Source: Prevotella sp. UBA7551
GTDB lineage: Bacteria > Bacteroidota > Bacteroidia > Bacteroidales > Bacteroidaceae
Direction of reading: 5' to 3'
NCBI GenBank assembly: GCA_002479145.1
Contig: DLLX01000032.1
Location: forward strand, 1 to 33,282
DNA: 33,282 nucleotides
In this document: positions 14,404 through 22,506 of the stretch, in pieces
Position numbering within the stretch: the first letter of the stretch is position 1
How the letters are laid out: every line of letters starts with the position of its first letter
Made by a program: the position numbers and the translations under genes
Notes under the pieces: model-generated
What the model saw: only the letters and a program-made list of their open reading frames with translations
Databases searched by the model: none
Told to the model about the DNA's origin: nothing

Positions 14404-16533
14404 ATGAAAAAATCACTTCTTTTTGCCGCGGCAATGCTCGCTTTGGGCACGCAGGCAAAGGCTGACGAGGGCATGTGGACGCTCTACAACCTGCCGGAGG
14501 CCGTGTATCAGCAGATGAGGGCCGAGGGATTCGAGCTGAGTCAGGCCCAACTCTACGGCGCACCCGACGCTTTGAGCAACTATGTGGTCAACTTCGGCGG
14601 CTATTGCTCGGGCGTAGTGGTCAGCCCCAACGGCCTGGTCTTCACCAATCACCACTGCGGTTTCTCGGCCATCAACGCCCACTCCACCGTGGAGCACGAC
14701 TACATGATCGACGGTTTCTACGCCAAGAGCTATGCGGAGGAGCTGCCCAACGAGAACTTGTTTGTGTCGTTCATGAAGAATCAGGCCGACATCACCGGCA
14801 AAGTGGCCGACTTGCTCAACGGACAGACCTATTCGCGCAAGGAAGAGCTGCTCGACTCGCTGGAGAATGCCATGACCGACTCGGTGAAAACCATCGACAA
14901 GACGCTCCATGTGACCATCAAGCCGTTCTATGAGGGCAACAAATACTACGCCATGACGTATCAGGACTTCCCCGATGTGCGTCTGGTGTTCACCATTCCC
15001 AAGTCGATGGGCAAGTTTGGCGGCGAGACCGACAACTGGATGTGGCCGCGTCAGACCTGCGACTACTCGGTGTTCCGCATCTATGCCGACCCGAAGACCA
15101 ACGGTCCGGCAGAATATTCCAAGGACAACGTGCCCTACCGCCCGGAGAGATGGGCGCCGGTGAGCCTTCAGGGCTATGAGCCGGGCAGCTTTGCCATGAC
15201 CATCGGCTACCCCGGATCGACGAGCCGCTACCTCTCCAGCTACGGAATCCAGCAGCGGCGCGACATTGGCAACGCCATCCGCATACAGAGTCGCAAAATC
15301 AAGTTGGGCATCATGAAGAAGCACATGGCCATGAGCGAGAAGACGCGCATACAGTATGAGGATGCCTACGTGGGCGCGGCCAACTACTACAAGAACTCTA
15401 TCGGCATGAATCACTGCATCGACTCCATCGGATTGATCAGCGAAAAGGCGGCCTTTGAGCAAAAGATACAGCAATGGCTGGCCTCGGGCGCGTCGAAAGA
15501 CCCGTATGTGAACGTCGACTTCAAGGCCCTCAAGCAGACCTATGCCGACGTTGCAGCGCCCAAGCATGCCCTGGGCTATGCGCAGGAGTCGTTCTTTGGC
15601 GTCTCCGAACTGTTCAACCGCGGTCTCCAACTCTTGACATCACGCGGTCTGGAGGTCAAGGGTGGCGACGACGAGGAGAAGCAATATGTAGAGTTTGCAG
15701 ACAACAGCGACGCATGGAACCTGGCACTCGACAAGGAGCTGACGGCCGCCATGCTGAAGAACTACGCTGAGCAGGTGCCCGAGAAGTACTGGCCCGCCTT
15801 CTTCAAGACTACGGTGCAGGCCAAGTTTGGCGGCGACTTCACCAAGTACACCGAGTGGCTCTACAAGAAGTCGGCACTGCTGAAGAAGGGCAAAAAGTTC
15901 TTCCTCAAGGACATGAAGAAGACGGCCGAGGATCCAGCTTTGGTGGCGATGGACGACATCATCAAAGTCTATAACCAGATTATCAGCGAATATGAGCCAG
16001 CAGAGATTGCCATCCAGGAGCAGGAGAAGAAACTTTGCGAGGCCAAAGTGCAGATGGAAATGGACCTGCCTCACTACAGTGACGCCAACTTTACCATGCG
16101 GTTGAGCTACGGACAGGTAGGCGGTTACCTGATGGGCGGACACGACAGCGGCTACTATACCGACGCTGCGAGCATCGTCAGCAAGATGGATCGCGCCGCA
16201 GAAGTGGAAGAATACGCCGCACAACCCATCATGCGACAGCTCATGACGGCCAGCGACTACGGACGCTACCAGGACAAGAAGACGGGCAAGATGCAGCTTT
16301 GCTTCCTCACCAACAACGACATCACGGGCGGAAACAGCGGATCGCCCATCTTCAACGGCAAGGGACAGCTCATCGGACTGGCCTTCGATGGCAACTGGGA
16401 CAGCCTGGCCTCGGACATCAACTTCGACCGCAAGCTCGCCCGCTGCATCGGTGTGGACGTGCGCTACATGCTCTATCTGATGGACAAGTGGGGGCATGCC
16501 GATCGTCTGCTGCAGGAAATCAATCCGCAATAA
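14404..16533 (+). CDS. S46 family dipeptidyl peptidase, DPP7-like
   Basis: A 709-residue periplasmic serine peptidase, close to the family's usual 700-720. A signal peptide (MKKSLLFAAAMLALGTQAKA) precedes DEGMW, the typical mature start. The chymotrypsin-like triad is visible: H84 in TNHHCG, probably D220 in TCDYS after DNWMWPR, and S645 in GGNSGSP. The position 18 residues after the serine is G663 (AFDGNW). In the family, Gly there goes with DPP7 (hydrophobic/aliphatic P1) while Arg goes with DPP11 (Asp/Glu P1), so this is probably DPP7-like. It releases dipeptides from oligopeptides and is found mainly in asaccharolytic or peptide-using Bacteroidota. Single gene with a terminator at 16617-16664. 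Confidence 0.93.
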   Translation: MKKSLLFAAAMLALGTQAKADEGMWTLYNLPEAVYQQMRAEGFELSQAQLYGAPDALSNYVVNFGGYCSGVVVSPNGLVFTNHHCGFSAINAHSTVEHDYMIDGFYAKSYAEELPNENLFVSFMKNQADITGKVADLLNGQTYSRKEELLDSLENAMTDSVKTIDKTLHVTIKPFYEGNKYYAMTYQDFPDVRLVFTIPKSMGKFGGETDNWMWPRQTCDYSVFRIYADPKTNGPAEYSKDNVPYRPERWAPVSLQGYEPGSFAMTIGYPGSTSRYLSSYGIQQRRDIGNAIRIQSRKIKLGIMKKHMAMSEKTRIQYEDAYVGAANYYKNSIGMNHCIDSIGLISEKAAFEQKIQQWLASGASKDPYVNVDFKALKQTYADVAAPKHALGYAQESFFGVSELFNRGLQLLTSRGLEVKGGDDEEKQYVEFADNSDAWNLALDKELTAAMLKNYAEQVPEKYWPAFFKTTVQAKFGGDFTKYTEWLYKKSALLKKGKKFFLKDMKKTAEDPALVAMDDIIKVYNQIISEYEPAEIAIQEQEKKLCEAKVQMEMDLPHYSDANFTMRLSYGQVGGYLMGGHDSGYYTDAASIVSKMDRAAEVEEYAAQPIMRQLMTASDYGRYQDKKTGKMQLCFLTNNDITGGNSGSPIFNGKGQLIGLAFDGNWDSLASDINFDRKLARCIGVDVRYMLYLMDKWGHADRLLQEINPQ

Positions 16534-16616
16534 GCCCTTTGTCCCTGCCTTTTCGCGGCCATAGTGTGCCGTAGCGAAAGAGAAGAGACAGCTTTACAGG
16601 ACTTTACCCACTATGG

Positions 16617-16664
16617 CGGGGAGACAGTCTGGCCGAATCAAAGGCCAGGGGTCTCCCCGTTTTT
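16617..16664 (+). terminator. strong terminator of the S46 peptidase gene
   Basis: CGGGGAGAC...CTGGCC pairs with GGCCAG...TCTCCCCG, a stem of about 15 bp with a small internal loop, followed by TTTTT. Confidence 0.88.
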
Positions 16665-16734
16665 CATGCTTAAAGGGCAGAGCGTCTGGGGAAATAAAAA
16701 TCCTTAAATGGCGGGAAAAGTATTGTTTTTTTTG

Positions 16735-16742
16735 TACTTTTG
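16735..16742 (+). promoter_or_regulatory. -7 box of dut
   Basis: TACTTTTG, an exact TAnnTTTG match, 17 nt before the ATG at 16760. It implies a very short leader and rules out the upstream in-frame starts. Confidence 0.55.
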
Positions 16743-16759
16743 CCGATTATAGAGTTATT

Positions 16760-17197
16760 ATGGTCAAGATAGAGGTCATCAACAAAGGGCGGCATCCGCT
16801 TCCTGAGTATGCGACAGCACAGAGTGCGGGCATGGATTTGCGTGCCAACATCTCCGAATCCATCATCCTCCAGCCACTGGAGCGGCGGCTCATCCCCACC
16901 GGACTGTACATCGCACTGCCCAAAGGCTGCGAGGCACAGGTGCGACCCCGCAGCGGACTGGCCCTGAAACACGGCATCACAGTGCTCAACTCGCCCGGCA
17001 CCATCGACTCCGACTACCGTGGCGAGGTGATGGTACTGCTGGTCAACCTCTCGCAGGAGGCCTTCACCGTCAACGATGGGGAGCGTATCGCACAATTGGT
17101 TGTAGCCCGTCATGAGCAGGCGGAGCTGGTTTCGGTCGATACCCTCGACGACACCGAGCGCGGAACGGGCGGCTACGGACACACGGGAGTGGGATGA
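16760..17197 (+). CDS. dut: dUTP diphosphatase
   Basis: A 145-residue trimeric dUTPase that hydrolyses dUTP to dUMP and pyrophosphate, keeping uracil out of DNA and feeding thymidylate synthesis. All five family motifs are seen: SAGMDLRA (22-29), RPRSGLALKHGI (62-73), GTIDSDYRGEV (80-90) with catalytic D83, GERIAQLV (107-114) and RGTGGYGHTG (134-143). The frame is open a further 49 codons upstream, but that part covers the preceding terminator and the -7 box, so the shorter start is chosen. First gene of a run with the TPR protein, DUF4292 and EnvC. Confidence 0.97.
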   Translation: MVKIEVINKGRHPLPEYATAQSAGMDLRANISESIILQPLERRLIPTGLYIALPKGCEAQVRPRSGLALKHGITVLNSPGTIDSDYRGEVMVLLVNLSQEAFTVNDGERIAQLVVARHEQAELVSVDTLDDTERGTGGYGHTGVG

Positions 17198-17269
17198 TGG
17201 GCACACCAGCCACACCACGTTGTAAACTATCAAAGACTTCCAAACCATATAATAAGGAGAGAAAAAGAC

Positions 17270-19042
17270 ATGGGTAACATTCCTTTCATGCGCCGATGGA
17301 CCATGGCACGTGCCGTCTGGCTGGCACTTTTGCTTGTCATGACAGTCCCCCAGTCCATGGCCGCACGCCCTGAACAGGCCGACACCGTGACCCGACGGCT
17401 GAGCTACAACGACCTCAGACGCTACCAATACTTCTTCCTGGGGGGGCTTGTTCAGGAGGAAAAGGGCAATCTCGCGGCGGCATTCGACCTCTATCGCCAC
17501 GCTTTGGAAATCAATTTCAACGACCCGGAGGTGTATTCCAGGATTGGAATCCTCTATTTTTCGCTCAAACAGCCCGACAAAGCGCAGGAATGCTTAGAAA
17601 AAGCCGTCCGTCTCGACTCCACAAATGTCAATTATCTGCAGAATTTGGCGCAGATATACTACATCCAAGAGCAGTACATGCGTGCCATAGAGACCTATGA
17701 GCAACTGTACAGCTACGACAAAAGCCGGACGGATGTACTGAATATTCTACTCAATCTCTATGGCCACACCCAGCAATATGACAAGGCACTCGGCGTGCTC
17801 GACCGCATTGAGCTGACCGAGGGAGTAAGCACGCAGACCGTCTTCTCACGAATGCATATCTATGTCTTGCAAGGCGAGGGCCAGAAATCGAAGAATGTGC
17901 TGGTCGATCTCGTGAAGAAGAACCCCTACGACAACAACTATAAGCTGATGTTGGGCAACTGGCTGATCAATGATGGGCACACCAAGGAGGCGCGCAAGGT
18001 CTTGCAAGAGGTGCTCAGGGAGGAGCCCCGCAACGTGTTGGCACGCACGTCAATGCTCGATTATTATGAAGCCACCAAGCAAAAGGACAAGTATCATGAG
18101 CTTCTGTGGGACCTATTGGGCAGCAAAGACACCCCTTTCGACAGCCGCTGCGCACTTACCCTGCACGCAATACAGCAACTCATGGACGACTCCGACAGCA
18201 CAAAAATGATGGAAGTGTTCGACCATGCCCTTGCCGCCCCGCAAGAAAAAGCGGACATCTACCTACTCAAAGCCTCAGCAATGGTGCAGAGAGACTTTCC
18301 CATTGCGGACATCAAGGCGGTCTGCAGGGAAGCCCTAAAAATCGAACCCGACAATAGCAATGCCCAAGGTCTCCTCTTACGACTTATGGGGGCGGAAAGA
18401 AAATATGATGAAATCATAGACTTCTGCCGGTCGGCACAGCAGTACAGTCCCAGCAACATGGACCTTTACTACTACAAAGGCTTTTCGGAATACCAACTGA
18501 AGGAAAACGACGACGCGCTCAGCTCATTGCAAAAGGCCGTCGAACTGCGCAACGAAGACGCCGATTCCACCATCCTGAGCGACAGCTACATGCTCATGGG
18601 CGAGATCTATCACGAGAGAATGTTGAACAAGGAGTGCTATGCCGCCTACGACAGCTGCCTCTATTATCAGCCGGACAACTTCGGTGCGATGAACAACTAC
18701 GCCTATTACCTCTCGCAAGACAAGGGAAGCAACCTGAAAAAGGCAGAGGAAATGAGCCGCAAAACGGTGCAGGCATACCCCGATAACGCCACTTTCCTCG
18801 ACACCTACGCCTGGATTCTCTTCAAGGAGAAGCGGTATGGCGATGCGAAGAGTGTCATTGAGCACGCCATGCGGTGCGACTCCGCACTCAACAATGTGGT
18901 GATAGAGCACTGCGGCGACATACTCTACATGGCAGGAGAGCCGGAACGGGCGCTCGAACTGTGGAAGGAAGCAGCAAAGAAGGGAAATGCCAGCGCGACG
19001 CTGCAGCGGAAAATAGAACTCAAAAAATACATAGAAGAATGA
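17270..19042 (+). CDS. TPR-repeat exported protein
   Basis: A 590-residue protein with a signal peptide (RAVWLALLLVMTVPQSMAA) and then TPR units along nearly its whole length, for example NLAAAFDLYRHALEINFNDP, KAQECLEKAVRLDSTN, RAIETYEQLYSYDKS and, near the end, DAKSVIEHAMRCDSA and ERALELWKEAAKKGNA. TPRs act as protein-binding scaffolds; no enzyme domain is seen. The start has an unusually good Shine-Dalgarno sequence for this phylum (AAGGAGAG at 17254-17261, 8 nt before ATG). It lies between dut and a DUF4292 lipoprotein that it overlaps by 4 nt. A role in outer-membrane or cell-wall assembly is suggested by the neighbours only. Confidence 0.88.
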   Translation: MGNIPFMRRWTMARAVWLALLLVMTVPQSMAARPEQADTVTRRLSYNDLRRYQYFFLGGLVQEEKGNLAAAFDLYRHALEINFNDPEVYSRIGILYFSLKQPDKAQECLEKAVRLDSTNVNYLQNLAQIYYIQEQYMRAIETYEQLYSYDKSRTDVLNILLNLYGHTQQYDKALGVLDRIELTEGVSTQTVFSRMHIYVLQGEGQKSKNVLVDLVKKNPYDNNYKLMLGNWLINDGHTKEARKVLQEVLREEPRNVLARTSMLDYYEATKQKDKYHELLWDLLGSKDTPFDSRCALTLHAIQQLMDDSDSTKMMEVFDHALAAPQEKADIYLLKASAMVQRDFPIADIKAVCREALKIEPDNSNAQGLLLRLMGAERKYDEIIDFCRSAQQYSPSNMDLYYYKGFSEYQLKENDDALSSLQKAVELRNEDADSTILSDSYMLMGEIYHERMLNKECYAAYDSCLYYQPDNFGAMNNYAYYLSQDKGSNLKKAEEMSRKTVQAYPDNATFLDTYAWILFKEKRYGDAKSVIEHAMRCDSALNNVVIEHCGDILYMAGEPERALELWKEAAKKGNASATLQRKIELKKYIEE

Positions 19043-19926
19043 AGACAAGACATATTTTGCTCCTCACCGCACTCATGACGACCGCCGCAGCGTGCGGAAC
19101 GCCACGGCACATGGGCTACACAAGTGCCGCAACAGAGGCCATTGCCACGCCCCATGCGGCAAAAACAAGCGATGCGGAAGGCCTCCGCTTCATGCAGCGG
19201 GTGGCAGACAACGCCCTCTACCAGAAGAACCTGGTGGCTGGAATCGACTTCACCCTGGAGCGGAACGGCAGCAAAATCTCCGTGCCGGGCATCCTCAGGA
19301 TGCGCAAGGACAACGTTATCCGACTGCAACTCCTCATTCCTTTCGTCCGGACAGAGGTGGGACGCATGGAGTTTACGCCCGAAGGCGTGCTCTTTGTCGA
19401 CCGGCTGCACCACCAATACGTCAAGGCCAGCTACGCCGAAGTGGACTTCCTGCGCGACAACGGCATCACGTTCTACTCGCTCCAGGCACTCTTCTGGAAC
19501 CAGCTCCTGCTCCCCGGAGAGCAGAAAGTGGGCGAGTCGCAGCTCAAAGCCTTCACCCCGGACCTTGAAAAGGGCGAGACCGTGCCCGTGAGGCTCCACG
19601 ACGGCAAGATGGATTACGAGTGGTCCGTCGACAAAGGCAGCGCGCAAATCCGCTCTGCCCTCATCACTTACAAAAGCGCAGGGCACGGAACATCGACCCT
19701 ACGGTGGCAATACGACGACTTCCAGGGCTTCGGATCGAAGCAATATCCACGCTATCACGACGTGACCGCGCAGACTTCAGCCACGGGAAAGCCGATGACG
19801 ATCCGCTTCACACTCCAACTCAACGACATAAAAGCCGACAACAACTGGGACAGCAGCACCTCCTTGTCGGGCAAATACAAGCAAGTGCCTTTGGAAGAGG
19901 TACTTGAAAAACTCATCCAACTCTAA
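19039..19926 (+). CDS. DUF4292 family putative lipoprotein
   Basis: A 295-residue protein with an N-terminal export signal and a candidate lipidation Cys at residue 19 (LMTTAAACGT), though the -3 residue is Ala rather than the usual Leu. The body matches what I recall of DUF4292: SVPGILRMRKDNVIRLQLLI, RMEFTPEGVLFVDRLHHQYV, then a late block with MTIRFTLQLNDIKADNNWDS. The fold is predicted to be like LolA/LolB lipoprotein carriers, with strands forming an open barrel; that link is inference. The ATG overlaps the TPR gene's stop (ATGA), and the stop is immediately followed by the EnvC start, so the three genes are translationally coupled. Confidence 0.85.
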   Translation: MKTRHILLLTALMTTAAACGTPRHMGYTSAATEAIATPHAAKTSDAEGLRFMQRVADNALYQKNLVAGIDFTLERNGSKISVPGILRMRKDNVIRLQLLIPFVRTEVGRMEFTPEGVLFVDRLHHQYVKASYAEVDFLRDNGITFYSLQALFWNQLLLPGEQKVGESQLKAFTPDLEKGETVPVRLHDGKMDYEWSVDKGSAQIRSALITYKSAGHGTSTLRWQYDDFQGFGSKQYPRYHDVTAQTSATGKPMTIRFTLQLNDIKADNNWDSSTSLSGKYKQVPLEEVLEKLIQL

Positions 19927-21768
19927 ATGAAGCACTTTATCCTATATCTCATCATCGTCCTGCTCTGTGGGATGGGGACGGCCTCGGCACAGAACTCACA
20001 GGCGCGACACAAGAAAAAGAAGGCGCAAACGGAAGCCAAGGCGAAGGCGACTACACGCAAAACGTCTGCCAAGAAGGCGCATCCGGCGAAGCAACAGCAC
20101 AAGGAACGCAGAGACAACCGGAAGAAAGCAGCACCACAAAGGAAGAAGAATGCCACTCCACAGCAGAAGAAGAGAAACGCTACACAGCAGCACCCGCAAT
20201 ACACGCCCACAAAGAAAATCAAGGGACTACAGCAGGAAAACCAGCGCATCAAGCAGGAAATCAAGCAGCACGAGGCCGAATACCAGGAGAAGCAGCGCGA
20301 TGTGGACAGCCGGTTGAGCCGAATCATCACCCTCGACACCGAGATTGACCAGCACCAGAGGGACATCGACCACATCACCCACGACATCCACGGCATCGAC
20401 GACAACATAGGCATCCTCAAGTCGCAGCTCCAACACCTTGAGCTGCAGCTCGGAGAACGCCGCGCCCGGTTCATCCGCTCCATGCGATACATGGCGCGTC
20501 ACCGCAGCATACAGGACAAACTGATGTTTGTCTTCTCCGCAAAGAGCCTCTCGCAGATGTACCGCAGGCTGCGGTTTGTGCGCGAATACGCCGCCTACCA
20601 GCGCGCACAGGGCGAGAAGCTGCAACTGCAGCAACGCCAGATAGACGACAAGCGCGCACAGCTGGGACACATCCGCCAGCAGAAGAGCAACCTGCGCTAC
20701 AAGGGCAAGCAGGCACAGGCCGCCGTCACACAGAAGAAGGCCGAGCAGGAGAGCGTGGTCGCCTCGCTGCAGAAGGACCAGCAGGTGCTACAAGGGGTGA
20801 TCAACCAGCGCCGAAAGCAGCAACAAGCCCTCGATGCCCAGATAGACCGGCTCATCAACATCGAGATTCAGAAAGCCCGGCAACGTGCCGCGGCTGAGGC
20901 AAAGAAGCGGGCTGGCGAGCGTGCGGCGCAGGCTGCGGCACGCGCCAAGGCCCTGGCGAAGAAGCGTGAGGTCGCCAAGCGGGCCGCAGAGGAGAACGCC
21001 CGCCGAGTGGCGGAGGCGAAAAAACGCGAGGCGGAGGCACAGAGACGCGCCGAGGCGGCCAGAAGAAAAGCCAAAGAGGAGGCTGAAAGGGCTGAGAGAG
21101 AGCGCAAACGCGCTGAAGAAGAAGCCCGTCAGGCCAAGAAAGAGCAAGACAGAATCAAGGCAGAGCAGCGTGCGCGCGCGGCAGAGCGGCAACGGAAGGA
21201 TGCCGAAGCACAAAGACAGCGCGCTGAGCAGCAGGCCCGCGAGGCAGAAGCCAACCGGCAGGCAGCAGAACGCAAGGCCGCAGCAGAGCGCAAACGCCAC
21301 GAACAGGCCATGAGGGCAGAGCAGCAGCGTGCCGAAGCGGCCAACGACGCCGACCTTTCATCAGCCGACAGGGCCATGACGGGGAGCTTTGCCAACGCCA
21401 AAGGCCGGCTGCCGATGCCGCTGTCGGGAAGGATTGTCAGCCACTTCGGCGGATACAACGTGGAGGGGCTGTCGAACGTGAAGCTCAGCAACTCGGGTAT
21501 CAACATCAAGGGAGCCAGCGGGGCACCGGTAAGAAGCGTCTTCAAGGGCGAGGTGAGCAGCATCTTCGGCTATGGAGGTACCATGGTGGTCATGGTTCGC
21601 CACGGTGCTTACATCACGGTCTATGCCAACCTGCGCACCGTCAGCGTACACCAAGGACAGAAGGTGGGCACGGGACAGACGCTGGGCACAGTAGGATCAA
21701 ACGGCATCTTGCAGTTCCAGCTCCGCAAAGAGACCGCCAAACTCAATCCAGAGGCATGGCTGAGATAA
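19927..21768 (+). CDS. EnvC-like murein hydrolase activator with degenerate LytM (M23) domain
   Basis: A 613-residue exported protein. The signal peptide ends TASAQ (Gln first again). Residues about 25-95 are very rich in Lys, Arg and Ala; about 98-300 form coiled coil (RIITLDTEIDQHQRDIDHI); about 315-475 a long Arg/Glu/Ala helix with the repeated pattern KKREAEAQRRAEAARRKAKE. Residues about 493-613 are a LytM/M23 fold (MPLSGRIVSHFGG, then VRSVFKGEVSSIFGYGG, HGAYITVYANL, GSNGILQFQLR). The metal ligands of active M23 enzymes are missing: HxxGxD is NSGINIKG, and HLHFEI is replaced by ILQFQLR. This fits an activator of cell-wall amidases at division, as with E. coli EnvC. Last gene of the dut operon, ending before a hairpin. 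Confidence 0.9.
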   Translation: MKHFILYLIIVLLCGMGTASAQNSQARHKKKKAQTEAKAKATTRKTSAKKAHPAKQQHKERRDNRKKAAPQRKKNATPQQKKRNATQQHPQYTPTKKIKGLQQENQRIKQEIKQHEAEYQEKQRDVDSRLSRIITLDTEIDQHQRDIDHITHDIHGIDDNIGILKSQLQHLELQLGERRARFIRSMRYMARHRSIQDKLMFVFSAKSLSQMYRRLRFVREYAAYQRAQGEKLQLQQRQIDDKRAQLGHIRQQKSNLRYKGKQAQAAVTQKKAEQESVVASLQKDQQVLQGVINQRRKQQQALDAQIDRLINIEIQKARQRAAAEAKKRAGERAAQAAARAKALAKKREVAKRAAEENARRVAEAKKREAEAQRRAEAARRKAKEEAERAERERKRAEEEARQAKKEQDRIKAEQRARAAERQRKDAEAQRQRAEQQAREAEANRQAAERKAAAERKRHEQAMRAEQQRAEAANDADLSSADRAMTGSFANAKGRLPMPLSGRIVSHFGGYNVEGLSNVKLSNSGINIKGASGAPVRSVFKGEVSSIFGYGGTMVVMVRHGAYITVYANLRTVSVHQGQKVGTGQTLGTVGSNGILQFQLRKETAKLNPEAWLR

Positions 21769-21808
21769 GCCGACTGCGGCCGAAAGGCTGACGACAAGCG
21801 AATACTAC

Positions 21809-21840
21809 GGGGGGCTATGGCGCAAGAACCATAGCCCCCC
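21809..21840 (+). terminator. terminator of the dut-TPR-DUF4292-EnvC operon
   Basis: GGGGGGCTATGG (21809-21820) and CCATAGCCCCCC (21829-21840) form a perfect 12-bp stem with an 8-nt loop, 40 nt after the stop. The tail TGTTGT is only moderately T-rich. Confidence 0.75.
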
Positions 21841-22022
21841 TGTTGTAGATGGACAAATCTACTGGACCACAACCCCAATCTATCATTAGACCAAAATAGG
21901 CCAAAAAACAAGAAAATTTTCCCGTTTTCCGACGAAATCCAACGACCGACTTGAGATAAATAGACTTTACAAAAGATCACTCTGCTACAAGACCACAATG
22001 CGCTTGCGCCACCATTCAGTCC

Positions 22023-22122
22023 ATTTCGCCTTGCCAAAGAGCCGATATGGGCACGCAATATCGGCTGAAACGCGCTGCAATTCAGCCCCTTTGGCAATGC
22101 GATTTAGCCCATATCGCAAGTC
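22023..22122. repeat. modular element of nested and competing inverted repeats
   Basis: Five inverted repeats are packed into 100 bp: TTGCCAAAG (22031-22039) with CTTTGGCAA (22089-22097); AGCCGATAT (22040-22048) with ATATCGGCT (22058-22066); GCTGAA (22064-22069) with TTCAGC (22081-22086); GATATGGGC (22044-22052) with GCCCATATC (22107-22115); TGCGAT (22098-22103) with ATCGCA (22113-22118). The first three make a three-way, cloverleaf-like fold; the last two compete with it. The sequence divides into units of about 18-22 nt that begin near 22040, 22058, 22080 and 22102, most starting with A-rich/T-rich bases, then a GCC or GGC, then GCA. It resembles intergenic repeat families that I recall from Prevotella genomes, but that recollection is unverified. 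Confidence 0.6.
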
Positions 22123-22358
22123 ATTGATTATCAGTATGTTTACTAAGTGCATTTTTACCCTTCATCCTTTAAACAGATGCCATAGCCAATGCGAGTCACT
22201 CAAGGAAGGCCAAGAAGTTGAAGGTAAAAGTGTATTACAATTCTACTGGCTTCCCAACTATTTGCAACCCTCCTCCAGTCACGCCTTCCATCGCTCTCAG
22301 CCGTGGCCCAACGTCACTCGCAGCTGGCGCACGATAAATCACCGGGGCGTGCGGAAGC

Positions 22359-22386
22359 CCTGCCTGAAAGAGCCCCGTCAGGCAGG
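22359..22386. repeat. 9-bp perfect hairpin in intergenic region
   Basis: CCTGCCTGA (22359-22367) and TCAGGCAGG (22378-22386) with a 10-nt loop. No T-run on either side. About 120 nt upstream of the acyl-CoA synthetase start. Confidence 0.5.
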
Positions 22387-22471
22387 CGTCAGAGCACATT
22401 GGCGATGGCATATTTTTGGTCACAGGCGGAAAATACTTCCCCGATAATTTCCCATTCTGCCAAAATTATGC

Positions 22472-22479
22472 TATTTTTG
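22472..22479 (+). promoter_or_regulatory. -7 box of the acyl-CoA synthetase gene
   Basis: TATTTTTG, an exact TAnnTTTG match, 27 nt before the ATG at 22507. Confidence 0.5.
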
Positions 22480-22506
22480 CAACTTAATAAATAGAAAGAA
22501 TACGCT

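Larger units (their letters stand above)
21769..22506. other. 738-bp gene-free region with terminator and nested inverted repeats
   Basis: The largest gap in the window. It holds the terminator after the EnvC gene (21809-21840), a modular array of overlapping inverted repeats (22023-22122), a 9-bp hairpin (22359-22386) and a -7 box for the next gene (22472-22479). Short open frames exist in the region but none has a recognisable domain or start signal. 22140-22350 shows nothing else I can name. Confidence 0.8.

Noticed and set aside
14413..16530. two long minus-strand frames (405 and 296 codons) within the S46 gene
   Set aside because: Antisense to a peptidase with a complete catalytic triad; no domains.
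16613..16759. 49-codon N-terminal extension of dut
   Set aside because: It covers the strong terminator at 16617-16664 and the dut -7 box.
19927..21768. active M23 endopeptidase
   Set aside because: The metal-binding His and Asp of the M23 site are replaced, so an activator role is more likely.
22023..22122. tRNA gene, because of the cloverleaf-like pairing
   Set aside because: No acceptor-stem, T-loop (GTTCRA) or anticodon-arm pattern fits, and alternative pairings compete.
21998..22494. short plus-strand frames (149 and 63 codons) in the 738-bp gap
   Set aside because: They run through the palindromic element, have no family match or start signal, and contain improbable residue composition.
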